From: Siphonodentalium dalli
Taxonomy: Eukaryota > Mollusca > Scaphopoda > Gadilida > Siphonodentaliidae
Reading direction: 5' to 3'
NCBI GenBank assembly: GCA_032622095.1
Contig: CP136061.1
Location: 169,203,107 to 169,267,106 of the forward strand
DNA: 64,000 nucleotides
Shown here: piece by piece, positions 25,901 through 39,200 of the stretch
How the letters are laid out: every line of letters starts with the position of its first letter
Position numbering within the stretch: position 1 is the first letter of the stretch
Notes under the pieces: generated by a model
What the model was told of the DNA's origin: nothing
Database searches by the model: none
The model's input: the letters and a program-made list of their open reading frames with translations, nothing else
Made by a program: the position numbers and the translations under genes

Positions 25901-27740
25901 CTCTTTTGTTGCCGAGCTAATTTTACACCTAAATTGCCGGAGAATTTATGAGAAAACTGATTTTATTGTGGAAAAGTATGATACAATAATAGTCTTCTTC
26001 TTATGAAATAATATTTCAAATATCAAGGACATGTATGTAGGTGATTAGCCAAAGAATTGCAGATGAATATTTTGCCGAAGAATATTCACGACAATTAAGG
26101 GGCATAACTCCTTGTCACCCAAGGGAAATAACTCCAAATAAGGATTTTTTTGCAATAATCCAATTGAAAAATGGCCCACAACCTGCTATTACTCTAGTAG
26201 CTGAGGTGGTTTTGTATGCACTTTTATGTCCAGAGCAAAACTCTTCATGAATCCACTAATTGAAGGTACACGAACAATATTTGGTTGGTGACACATTTCC
26301 CAATGAGGGCGAAATGGGTCAAATGGCCACGCCCCTTTTTGCGCGAAGTACTACCACCCGCCGTGACTATATCTCCAGAACCGTTGGACATAGGGGGTCG
26401 AGTAACCACTCAAAATGTGCTGAATGGCCACATTATGGGGGGTCAGTAATACATTTTCATATCCAAAAGTCAATGGTTTTTAAGATAATTGCCAAAAACC
26501 AAAAACAATCCATTTTTAAGGGCCCAATTTTGGGGTTCAGCACTTTTATCTCAAAGCTGAGCCCCAAATTAGAATTTTATTGACCTATATCCATCGGTGC
26601 CACATACAGGTATCATTTCTGATATTTTCTGTACCATTATCGGATGGGATTGACCTTCAAGGAGCTCTTGACCCTGAAAATAAGGTTTTTGGATGGAATA
26701 TATTGGTCGTAGAATGAAAAATAGACATTTTCCCAATAAAAAAGATGTTGAGGAAATCATCAGTTATGGGGTATTTGATCAGTAACCTAAAATCCTACAA
26801 AAAGGTTACCTGGTGATATAATTTGAATGTAGTTCATCTTTTGTTATCTAGATTTCATGGCCTTTGATGTGAGATGGCTGCCAAAATGGTTATAAATGGA
26901 ATGACATATATCACATTAGCAATATACTTGTAAATGAGTTCAATGTGTTATTTTCTTTAAACTTATGGGAGAACATGGTGTTTTTATGGTATTCTAATGT
27001 TGAATTGAATTATACTCAGCCCACAAGTAGGTTTAGTAAATGTTAAGTTACTACAATTTGATCAATCAGTATGATTCGGTAGTCGAGCAGGTTGTGTCTT
27101 TATCAGTCCCACATCAATTTTGATTGGCTGCATCGCCATTTTGTATAAAGGTTATACAATTTCCTTAACACGTACATTATTTTAGAACAAATAATGGCTA
27201 GCCTGGCATGATTGCCTATATTTATATCCTGATATATGTATACGTACACGTAGATGTATATTTGCCCTAAATTGTTTCTGGTTCAAATTTGGGAGTTTGT
27301 AAGAAAATAAGTCATAAGAAAGATGCAGTTGCAGTAATATTAAAATATATTGTCCTGTTCAAAACTAACAAATACATGTCCAGTTATAATAAATCCACAC
27401 ATTAAAAATATAGGGCTTCCATAAATACAGAATATTTTCCAACTTGACAATCGTTCCTTGTGTTCAACTGAGTGAGTTCATGTGAGGTTCATGGAAATTT
27501 ATTTGGCAAGCTTGATTCTAAAGTGTCTAGCTTTATGGGCTTGACATTCCGAATGCAATCCTGTTGCGTTGTGAGCTCAGAGAGAGTTAGAAGAAAAATA
27601 CAAGCATCAGTTGATATACAGATATAAATACATACAAATCTACATTCTGCAGGTAGCCATGCTATGCAATCCTCCCTCATGTTTCAACTTGTCAAGGAAA
27701 AATGATCACATTACCAATGTCTATGGTAGTCAGATGTTTT
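25901..27740. other. Non-coding flank before the satellite
   Basis: No recognisable gene. The stretch near 26095-26140 has ggggcataactcc and gggaaataactcc, a wording I associate with molluscan non-coding DNA. Frames of up to 107 codons (26260-26583) have no known motifs. Confidence 0.45.
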
Positions 27741-27792
27741 TGTAGATTTTGTAGATTTGTGGATGTTGTAGATTTTGTAGATTTCTGGATGT
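27741..27792. repeat. 26-bp tandem duplication
   Basis: Two 26-bp units starting at 27741 and 27767 begin tgtagattttgtagattt and differ at one base. Each unit is itself built from gtagattt. Confidence 0.85.
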
Positions 27793-27940
27793 TGTAATGC
27801 AATATAGATCTCCATTATAGTTGCACAAATTTATTTTTCATTTCGTCCCTTTAAATTGACTTTTTATGTATGTATATGTGCCACTCCAAAAATGTCAGTA
27901 AAAGTACTGTAAACCGTTTGGTTTGATGTTATAGGCACAG

Positions 27941-27943
<3 letters not shown>

Positions 27944-28016
<73 letters not shown>
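27944..28016. repeat. (AT)n microsatellite, 73 bp
   Basis: An uninterrupted alternating AT tract immediately left of an inverted satellite fragment. It lies exactly at the edge of the satellite domain. Confidence 0.97.
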
Positions 28017-28017
<1 letters not shown>

Positions 28018-28147
28018 CTAACAACACTAACGACCTTAGGGAGACTGTTGAAATAATCCGACCTTAGGGAGACATCTCGATATATCATTTTCTATGCATT
28101 TTCATAGCTTCTGTGTTGTGTGCGGTGAGAGCATTTGGTATTAATCG
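28017..28147 (-). repeat. Inverted, diverged satellite fragment at the array edge
   Basis: On the minus strand this reads attaataccaaatgctctca, a tgcat-aaaatgatatat block, gagatgtctccctaaggtcg and gttgttagc, the same order as the + strand of the main array. It differs from the array at many positions. It is a single partial copy in opposite orientation. Confidence 0.85.
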
Positions 28148-28206
28148 AAAAACCATCAATTATATCATTTGTGATGACTATTATAATATTAAAAAATATA
28201 TACCAA

Positions 28207-28316
28207 GTGTCCCCCTAATACTGTCTCCCTAATGTTTGGTCATTTTACATACAACATGAACCATATTAGGGGGACATATACAATAAATACCACTACATGC
28301 GGTATTAGGGGGACAC
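28207..28316. repeat. 110-bp element with perfect 14-bp terminal inverted repeats
   Basis: The ends are gtgtccccctaata and its exact complement tattagggggacac. A further inverted half-copy lies at 28264-28276. It is embedded between the inverted fragment and the array. The tccc(c)ctaat wording resembles the satellite's own tctccctaatg. Confidence 0.75.
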
Positions 28317-30534
28317 ATATTAAAAATCAAAGTTATGGAGATACATAATATGTACTTTATATTTTGAAGCCATATTCTTGCAATAGTCTTACGAAATGAC
28401 TAGATATAATTTAAGATGCTAGCATACGCGAGAAATTTAACCCTCAATACACGAATGCGGGACCTGGTTTAATCTTTGTAAAACGCTATATCAGTACATG
28501 GCATTGGTTATAATAATCAAAGGCACGGGCGGCGTTCGTTGCAGAAATATCATATGTGTTCAAATCCCAACCAACAGAAGGAATATTAAAAAATATATAG
28601 TTTTGATCATATGCAAACATAATCAGCGCGTAAATAGTATATTGTCCTCAATGTGCACTATGGTGGCGTAAAAAGCAGTCTGCTCATGTTACAGAAGTTT
28701 TGCTTTTGTTTACACAACACAACGCAAGTATAGTAGTTGACCACACCAAAATTATATAAACGCTCTTTATTATTTCCATATAAGGAACAAATAACGCTCT
28801 TTATGTTTACCATATCCGGATCTAAACAAAAGCAAGGAAACGTAACGGTTTTTCCCTTTCTTTACATAATATGCGCAAAACACAACGCAATCATATTGGT
28901 TAATCACACAAACATTATATAAACGCTCTTCATTATTTCCATATAAGAAAAATAGTAACAAATAACGATCTTTATGCTTACCATATCCGGATCTATACAA
29001 AAGTCAGGAAACGTAAAGGTCGGATTATTTCAAGAGTCTCCCGAATGTCGTTTCATGTTGTTAGGTATATGTATATCATTACATGGTATTGGTTATAATA
29101 ATTAAAGGCACGGGCGGCGTTCTTGCAGAACTATCCATATGTGATCAAATCGCCACCAACAGATGGAATATTAAAATATATATAGCTTTGTTGAGATGTC
29201 TCCCTAAGGTCGGATTATTTCAAGAGTCTCCCTAATGTCGTTAATTTTGTTAGCTATATGTATATGTATATCAGTACATGGCATTGGTTATAATAATTAA
29301 AGGCACGGGTGGCGTTCGTTGCAGAACTATTCATATGTGATCAAATCGCCACCAACAGATGGAATATTAAAATATGTACAGTTTTGTTCATATGCAAACG
29401 TAATCAGCGCGTGAATAGTGTATTGTCCTCAATGTGTACGATGATTGCGTAAACAACAGCATGCTCGTGTTACAGAAGTTTTGCTTCTGTTTACAAAACA
29501 CAACGCAATCATATTGGTTAATCACACAAACATTATATAAACGCTCTTCATTATTTCCATATAAGAAAAATAGTGACAAAGAACGCTCTTTATGCTTACC
29601 ATATCCGGATCTATACAAAAGTCAGGAAACGTAACGGTTTTTTCCTTTTGTTTGCACAACAAAGTGAAAACAATTGACAATAACATACTGTTTATGCCAT
29701 ATTTATGTATGATATAACAACAACTTCTGCCTATATTTTACTATTTCTGTTTATGGCGGTTTTTGACGGAGATGAATATTTTAACAGCATACCCACCGCC
29801 AACACCGCCCGTATCTTTAATATGAGCAATAAAAGATGTTTTTTTTATTAATACCAAATGGTCTCACCATACCCAGAAGCTGCACGTTGCATGGAAAATG
29901 ATATATTGAGATGTCTGCCTAAGGTCGGATTATTTCAAGAGTCTCCCGAATGTCGTTTCATGTTGTTAGGTATATGTATATCATTACATGGTATTGGTTA
30001 TCATAATTAAAGGCACGGGCGCCGTTCGTTGCAGAACTATTCATATGTGATCAAATCGCCACCAACAGATAGAATATTAAAATATATATAGCTTTGTCGA
30101 GATGTCTCCCTAAGGTCGGATTATTTCAAGAGTCTCCCCAATGTCGTTAATTTTGTTAGCTATATGTATATGTATATCAGTACATGGCATTGGTTATAAT
30201 AATTAAAGGCACGGGTGGCGTTCGTTGCAGAACTATTCATATGTGATCAAATCGCCACCAACAGATGGAATATTAAAATATATATAGCTTTGTCGAGATG
30301 TCTCCCTAAGGTCGGATTATTTCAAGAGTCTCCCTAATGTCGTTGATTTTGTTAGCTATATGTATATGTATGTCAGTACATGGCATTGGTTATAATAATT
30401 AAAGGTACGGGCGGTGTTCGTTGCAGAAATATTAATATGTGGTCAAATCGCCACCAACAGATGGAATATTAAAATATGTACAGTTTTGTTCATATCCAAA
30501 CTTAATCAGCGCGTGAATAGTGTATTGTCCTCAA

Positions 30535-33500
30535 TGTGTACGATGATTGCGTAAACAACAGCATGCTCGATTTACAGAAGTTTTGCTTCTGTTTACATAA
30601 CACAACGTAATCATATTGGTTAATCACACAAACATTATATAAACGCTCTTCATTAGTTCCATATAAGAAAAATAGTAACAAACAACGCTCTTTATGCTTA
30701 CCATATCCGGTTCTATACAAAAGTCAGGAAACGTAACGGTTTTTTCCTTTTGTTTGCACAACAAAGTGAAAACAATTGACAATAACATACTGTTTATGCC
30801 ATATTTCTGTTTGATATAACAGATTCTGCCTATATTTTACTATTTCTGTGTATGGCGGTTTTTGACGGAGATGAATATTTTAACAGCATACCCACCGCCA
30901 ACACCGCCCGTATCAATAATATGAGCAATAAAAGATGTTTTTTTATTAATACCAAATGCTCTCACCATACCCTGAAGCTGCACGTTGCATGGAAAATGAT
31001 ATATTTAGATGTCTGCCTAAGGTCGGATTATTTCAAGAGTCTCCCGAATGTCGTTTCATGTTGTTAGGTATATGTATATCATTACATGGTATTGGTTATA
31101 ATAATTAAAGGCACGTGCGGCGTTCGTTGCAGAACTATTCATATGTGATCAAATCGCCACCAACAGATGGAATATTAAAATATATATAGCTTTGTCGAGA
31201 TGTCTCCCTAAGGTCGGATTATTTCAAGAGTCTCCCTAATGTCGTTAATTTTGTTAGCTATATGTATATGTATATCAGTACATGACATTGGTTATAATAA
31301 TTAAAGGCACGGGCGGTGTTCGTTGCAGAAATATTAATATGTGGTCAAATCGCCACCAACAGATGGAATATTAAAATATGTACAGTTTTGTTCATATGCA
31401 AACGTAATCAGTGCATGAATAGTGTATTGTCCTCAATGTGTACGATGATTGCGTAAACAACAGCATGCTCGTGTTACAGAAGTTTTGCTTCTGTTTACAT
31501 AACACAACGCAATCATATTGGTTAATCACACAAACATTATATAAACGCTCTTCATTATTTCCATATAAGAAATATAGTAACAAACACCGCTCTTTATGTT
31601 TACCATATCCGGATCTATACAAAAGTCAGGAAACGTAACGTACTGTTTATGCCATAGTTCTGTATGATATAACAACAAATTCTGCCTATATTTTGCTATT
31701 TCTGTTTATGGCGGTTTTTGACGGAGCTGAATATTTTAACAGCATACCCACCGCCAAAGACAGTCCGTATCTTTAATATGAGCAATAAAAGATGTTTTTT
31801 TATAAATACCAAATGCTCTCACCATACCCTGAAGCTGCACGTTGCATGGAAAATGATATATTGAGATGTCTGCCTAAGGTCGGATTATTTCAAGAGTCTC
31901 CCGAATGTCGTTTCATGCCGTTAGGTATATGTATATCATTACATGGTATTGGTTATAATAATTAAAGGCACGGGCGGCGTTCGTTGCAGAACTATTCATA
32001 TGTGATCAAATCGCCACCAACAGATGGAATATTAAAATATATATAGCTTTGTTGAGATGTCTCCCTAAGGTCGGATTATTTCAAGAGTCTCCCTAATGTC
32101 GTTAATTTTGTTAGCTATAAGTATATGTATATGAGTACATGGCACTGGTTATAATAATTAAAGGCACGGGCGGTATTCGTTGCAGAAATATTAATATGTG
32201 GTCAAATCGCCACCAACAGATGGAATATTAAAATATGTACAGTTTTGTTCATATGCAAACTTAATCAGCGCGTGAATAGTGTATTGTCCTCAATGTGTAC
32301 GATGATTGCGTAAACAACAGCATGCTCGTGATACAGAAGTTTTGCTTCTGTTTACAAAACACAACGCAATCATATTGGTTAATCACACAAACATTATATA
32401 AACGCTCTTCATTATTTCTATATAAGAAAAATAGTAACAACTAACGCTCTTTATGCTTACCATATCCGGATCTATACAATAGTCAGGAAACGTAACGGTT
32501 TTTTTCCTTTTGTTTGCACAACAAAGTGAAAACAAATGACAATAACATACTGTTTATGCCATATTTCTGTATGATATAACAACAACTTCTGCCTATATTT
32601 TACTATTTCTGTTTATGGCGGTTTTTGACGGAGATGAATATTTTAACAGCATACCCACCGCCAACACCGCCCGTATCTTTAATATGAGCAATAAAATATG
32701 TTTTTTTATTAATACCAAATGCTCTCATCATACCCAGAAGCTGCACGTTGCATGGAAAATGATATATTGAGATGTCTGCCTAAGGTCGGATTATTTCAAG
32801 AGTCTCCCGAATGTCGTTTCATGTTGTTAGGTATATGTATATCATTACATGGTATTGGTTATAATAATTAAAGGCACGGGCGCCGTTCGTTGCAGAACTA
32901 TTCATATGTGATCAAATCGCCACCAACAGATAGAATATTAAAATATATATAGCTTTGTCGAGATGTCTCCCTAAGGTCGGATTATTTCAAGAGTCTCCCC
33001 AATGTCGTTAATTTTGTTAGCTATATGTATATGTATATCAGTACATGGCATTGGTTATAATAATTAAAGGCACGGGTGGCGTTCGTTGCAGAACTATTCA
33101 TATGTGATCAAATCGCCACCAACAGATGGAATATTAAAATATATATAGCTTTGTCGAGATGTCTCCCTAAGGTCGGATTATTTCAAGAGTCTCCCTAATG
33201 TCGTTGATTTTGTTAGCTATATGTATATGTATGTCAGTACATGGCATTGGTTATAATAATTAAAGGTACGGGCGGTGTTCGTTGCAGAAATATTAATATG
33301 TGGTCAAATCGCCACCAACAGATGGAATATTAAAATATGTACAGTTTTGTTCATATCCAAACTTAATCAGCGCGTGAATAGTGTATTGTCCTCAATGTGT
33401 ACGATGATTGCGTAAACAACAGCATGCTCGATTTACAGAAGTTTTGCTTCTGTTTACATAACACAACGTAATCATATTGGTTAATCACACAAACATTATA

Positions 33501-36248
33501 TAAACGCTCTTCATTAGTTCCATATAAGAAAAATAGTAACAAACAACGCTCTTTATGCTTACCATATCCGGTTCTATACAAAAGTCAGGAAACGTAACGG
33601 TTTTTTCCTTTTGTTTGCACAACAAAGTGAAAACAATTGACAATAACATACTGTTTATGCCATATTTCTGTTTGATATAACAGATTCTGCCTATATTTTA
33701 CTATTTCTGTGTATGGCGGTTTTTGACGGAGATGAATATTTTAACAGCATACCCACCGCCAACACCGCCCGTATCAATAATATGAGCAATAAAAGATGTT
33801 TTTTTATTAATACCAAATGCTCTCACCATACCCTGAAGCTGCACGTTGCATGGAAAATGATATATTTAGATGTCTGCCTAAGGTCGGATTATTTCAAGAG
33901 TCTCCCGAATGTCGTTTCATGTTGTTAGGTATATGTATATCATTACATGGTATTGGTTATAATAATTAAAGGCACGTGCGGCGTTCGTTGCAGAACTATT
34001 CATATGTGATCAAATCGCCACCAACAGATGGAATATTAAAATATATATAGCTTTGTCGAGATGTCTCCCTAAGGTCGGATTATTTCAAGAGTCTCCCTAA
34101 TGTCGTTAATTTTGTTAGCTATATGTATATGTATATGAGTACATGACATTGGTTATAATAATTAAAGGCACGAGCGGTGTTCGTTGCAGAAATATTAATA
34201 TGTGGTCAAATCGCCACCAACAGATGGAATATTAAAATATGTACAGTTTTGTTCATATGCAAACGTAATCAGTGCATGAATAGTGTATTGTCCTCAATGT
34301 GTACGATGATTGCGTAAACAACAGCATGCTCGTGTTACAGAAGTTTTGCTTCTGTTTACATAACACAACGCAATCATATTGGTTAATCACACAAACATTA
34401 TATAAACGCTCTTCATTATTTCCATATAAGAAATATAGTAACAAACACCGCTCTTTATGTTTACCATATCCGGATCTATACAAAAGTCAGGAAACGTAAC
34501 GTACTGTTTATGCCATAGTTCTGTATGATATAACAACAAATTCTGCCTATATTTTACTATTTCTGTTTATGTCGGTTTTTGACGGAGCTGAATATTTTAA
34601 CAGCATACCCACCGCCAAAGACAGTCCGTATCTTTAATATGAGCAATAAAAGATGTTTTTTTATAAATACCAAATGCTCTCACCATACCCTGAAGCTGCA
34701 CGTTGCATGGAAAATGATATATTGAGATGTCTGCCTAAGGTCGGATTATTTCAAGAGTCTCCCGAATGTCGTTTCATGCCGTTAGGTATATGTATATCAT
34801 TACATGGTATTGGTTATAATAATTAAAGGCACGGGCGGCGTTCGTTGCAGAACTATTCATATGTGATCAAATCGCCACCAACAGATGGAATATTAAAATA
34901 TATATAGCTTTGTTGAGATGTCTCCCTAAGGTCGGATTATTTCAAGAGTCTCCCTAATGTCGTTAATTTTGTTAGCTATATGTATATGAGTACATGGCAT
35001 TGGTTATAATAATTAAAGGCACGGGCGGTATTCGTTGCAGAAATATTAATATGTGGTCAAATCGCCACCAACAGATGGAATATTAAAATATGTACAGTTT
35101 TGTTCATATGCAAACGTAATCAGCGCGTGAATAGTGTATTGTCCTCAATGTGTACGATGATTGCGTAAACAACAGCATGCTCGTGATACAGAAGTTTTGC
35201 TTCTGTTTACAAAACACAACGCAATCATATTGGTTAATCACACAAACATTATATAAACGCTCTTCATTATTTCTATATAAGAAAAATAGTAACAACCAAC
35301 GCTCTTTATGCTTACCATATCCGGATATATACAATAGTCAGGAAACGTAACGGTTTTTTCCTTTTGTTTGCACAACAAAGTGAAAACAAATGACAATAAC
35401 ATACTGTTTATGCCATATTTCTGTATGATATAACAACAACTTCTGCCTATATTTTACTATTTCTGTTTATGGCGGTTTTTGACGGAGATGAATATTTTAA
35501 CAGCATACCCACCGCCAACACCGCCCGTATCTTTAATATGAGCAATAAAATATGTTTTTTTATTAATACCAAATGCTCTCATCATACCCAGAAGCTGCAC
35601 GTTGCATGGAAAATGATATATTGAGATGTCTGCCTAAGGTCGGATTATTTCAAGAGTCTCCCGAATGTCGTTTCATGTTGTTAGGTATATGTATATCATT
35701 ATATGGTATTGGTTATAATAATTAAAGGCACGGGCGCCGTTCGTTGCAGAACTATTCATATGTGATCAAATCGCCACCAACAGATGGAATATTAAAATAT
35801 ATATAGCTTTGTCGAGATGTCTCCCTAAGGTCGGATTATTTCAAGAGTCTCACTAATGTCGTTAATTTTGTTAGCTATATGTATATGTATATCAGTACAT
35901 GGCATTGGTTATAATAATTAAAGGCACGGGTGGCGTTCGTTGCAGAACTATTCATATGTGATCAAATCGCCACCACAGATGGAATATTAAAATATATATA
36001 GCTTTGTCGAGATGTCTCCATAAGGTCGGATTATTTCAAGAGTCTCCCTAATGTCGTTAATTTTGTTAGCTATATGTATATGTATATCAGTACATGGCAT
36101 TGGTTATAATAATTAAAGGCACGGGCGGTGTTCGTTGCAGAAATATTAATATGTGGTCAAATCGCCACCAACAGATGGAATATTAAAATATGTACTGTTT
36201 TGTTCATATACAAACGTAATCAGAGCATGAATAGTGTATTGTCTTAAA
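30535..36248 (+). repeat. 2,861-bp trimer duplicated in tandem
   Basis: Anchors at 30535, 31437, 32294 are followed by 33396, 34298, 35149, so spacings 902-857-1102 recur as 902-851-1100. The first two units of each trimer are exactly 2,861 bp apart, and diagnostic variants (gctcgatttacagaag, ccatatccggttctata) appear in both copies. Confidence 0.85.
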
Positions 36249-39200
36249 TGTGTACGATGATTGCGTAAACAACAGCATGCTCGTGTTACGGAAGTTTTGC
36301 TTCTGTTTACATAACACAACGCAATCAAATTGGTTAATCACACAAACATTATATAAACGCTCTTCATTATTTCCATATAAGAAATATAGTAACAAACAAC
36401 GCTCTTTATGCTTACCATATCCGGATCTATACAAAAGTCAGGAAACGTAACGTACTGTTTATGCCATAGTTCTGTATGATATAACAACAAATTCTGCCTA
36501 TATTTTACTATTTCTGTTGGCGGTTTTTGACGGAGGCTGAATATTTTTAACAGCATACCCACCCGCCAAAGACAGCCCGTATCTTTAATATGAGCAATAA
36601 CAGATGTTTTTTTATTAATACCAAATGCTCTCACCATACCCAGAAGCTGCACCTTGCATGGAAAATGATATATTGAGATGTCTGCCTAAGGTCGGATTAT
36701 TTCAAGAGTCTCCCGAATGTCTTTTCATGTTGTTAGGTATATGTATATCATTACATGGTATTGGTTATAATAATTAAAGGCACGGGCGGCGTTCGTTGCA
36801 GAACTATTCATATGTGATCAAATCGCCACCAACAGATGGAATATTAAAATATATATAGCTTTGTCGAGATGTCTCCCTAAGGTCGGATTATTTCAAGAGT
36901 CTCCCTAATGTCGTTAATTTTGTTAGCTATATGTATATGTATATGAGTACATGACATTGGTTATAATAATTAAAGGCACGAGCGGTGTTCGTTGCAGAAA
37001 TATTAATATGTGGTCAAATCGCCACCAACAGATGGAATATTAAAATATGTACAGTTTTGTTCATATGCAAACGTAATCAGTGCATGAATAGTGTATTGTC
37101 CTCAATGTGTACGATGATTGCGTAAACAACAGCATGCTCGTGTTACAGAAGTTTTGCTTCTGTTTACATAACACAACGCAATCATATTGGTTAATCACAC
37201 AAACATTATATAAAGCTCTTCATTATTTCCATATAAGAAATATAGTAACAAACACCGCTCTTTATGTTTACCATATCCGGATCTATACAAAAGTCAGGAA
37301 ACGTAACGTACTGTTTATGCCATAGTTCTGTATGATAAACAACAAATTCTGCCTATATTTTACTATTTCTGTTTATGGCGGTTTTTGACGGAGCTGAATA
37401 TTTTAACAGCATACCCACCGCCAAAGACAGTCCGTATCTTTAATATGAGCAATAAAAGATGTTTTTTTATAAATACCAAATGCTCTCACCATACCCTGAA
37501 GCTGCACGTTGCATGGAAAATGATATATTGAGATGTCTGCCCTAAGGTCGGATTATTTCAAGAGTCTCCCGAATGTCGTTTCATGCCGTTAGGTATATGT
37601 ATATCATTACATGGTATTGGTTATAATAATTAAAGGGCACGGGCGGCGTTCGTTGCAGAACTATTCATATGTGATCAAATCGCCACCAACAGATGGAATA
37701 TTAAAATATATATAGCTTTGTTGAGATGTCTCCCTAAGGTCGGATTATTTCAAGAGTCTCCCTAATGTCGTTAATTTTGTTAGCTATATGTATATGAGTA
37801 CATGGCATTGGTTATAATAATTAAAGGCACGGGCGGTATTCGTTGCAGAAATATTAATATGTGGTCAAATCGCCACCAACAGATGGAATATTAAAATATG
37901 TACAGTTTTGTTCATATGCAAACGTAATCAGCGCGTGAATAGTGTATTGTCCTCAATGTGTACGATGATTGCGTAAACAACAGCATGCTCGTGATACAGA
38001 AGTTTTGCTTTCTGTTTACAAAACACAACGCAATCATATTGGTTAATCACACAAACATTATATAAACGCTCTTCATTATTTCTATATAAGAAAAATAGTA
38101 ACAACCAACGCTCTTTATGCTTACCATATCCGGATCCTATACAATAGTCAGGAAACGTAACGGTTTTTTCCTTTTGTTTGCACAACAAAGTGAAAACAAA
38201 TGACAATAACATACTGTTTATGCCATATTTCTGTATGATATAACAACAACTTCTGCCTATATTTTACTATTTCTGTTTATGGCGGTTTTTGACGGAGATG
38301 AATATTTTAACAGCATACCCACCGCCAACACCGCCCGTATCTTTAATATGAGCAATAAAATATGTTTTTTTATTAATACCAAATGCTCTCATCATACCCA
38401 GAAGCTGCACGTTGCATGGAAAATGATATATTGAGATGTCTGCCTAAGGTCGGATTATTTCAAGAGTCTCCCGAATGTCGTTTCATGTTGTTAGGTATAT
38501 GTATATCATTATATGGTATTGGTTATAATAATTAAAGGCACGGGCGCCGTTCGTTGCAGAACTATTCATATGTGATCAAATCGCCACCAACAGATGGAAT
38601 ATTAAAATATATATAGCTTTGTCGAGATGTCTCCCTAAGGTCGGATTATTTCAAGAGTCTCACTAATGTCGTTAATTTTGTTAGCTATATGTATATGTAT
38701 ATCAGTACATGGCATTGGTTATAATAATTAAAGGCACGGGTGGCGTTCGTTGCAGAACTATTCATATGTGATCAAATCGCCACCAACAGATGGAATATTA
38801 AAATATATATAGCTTTGTCGAGATGTCTCCCTAAGGTCGGATTATTTCAAGAGTCTCCCTAATGTCGTTAATTTTGTTAGCTATATGTATATGTATATCA
38901 GTACATGGCATTGGTTATAATAATTAAAGGCACGGGCGGTGTTCGTTGCAGAAATATTAATATGTGGTCAAATCGCCACCAACAGATGGAATATTAAAAT
39001 ATGTACTGTTTTGTTCATATACAAACGTAATCAGAGCATGAATAGTGTATTGTCTTAAATGTGTACGATGATTGCGTAAACAACAGCATGCTCGTGTTAC
39101 GGAAGTTTTGCTTCTGTTTACATAACACAACGCAATCAAATTGGTTAATCACACAAACATTATATAAACGCTCTTCATTATTTCCATATAAGAAATATAG

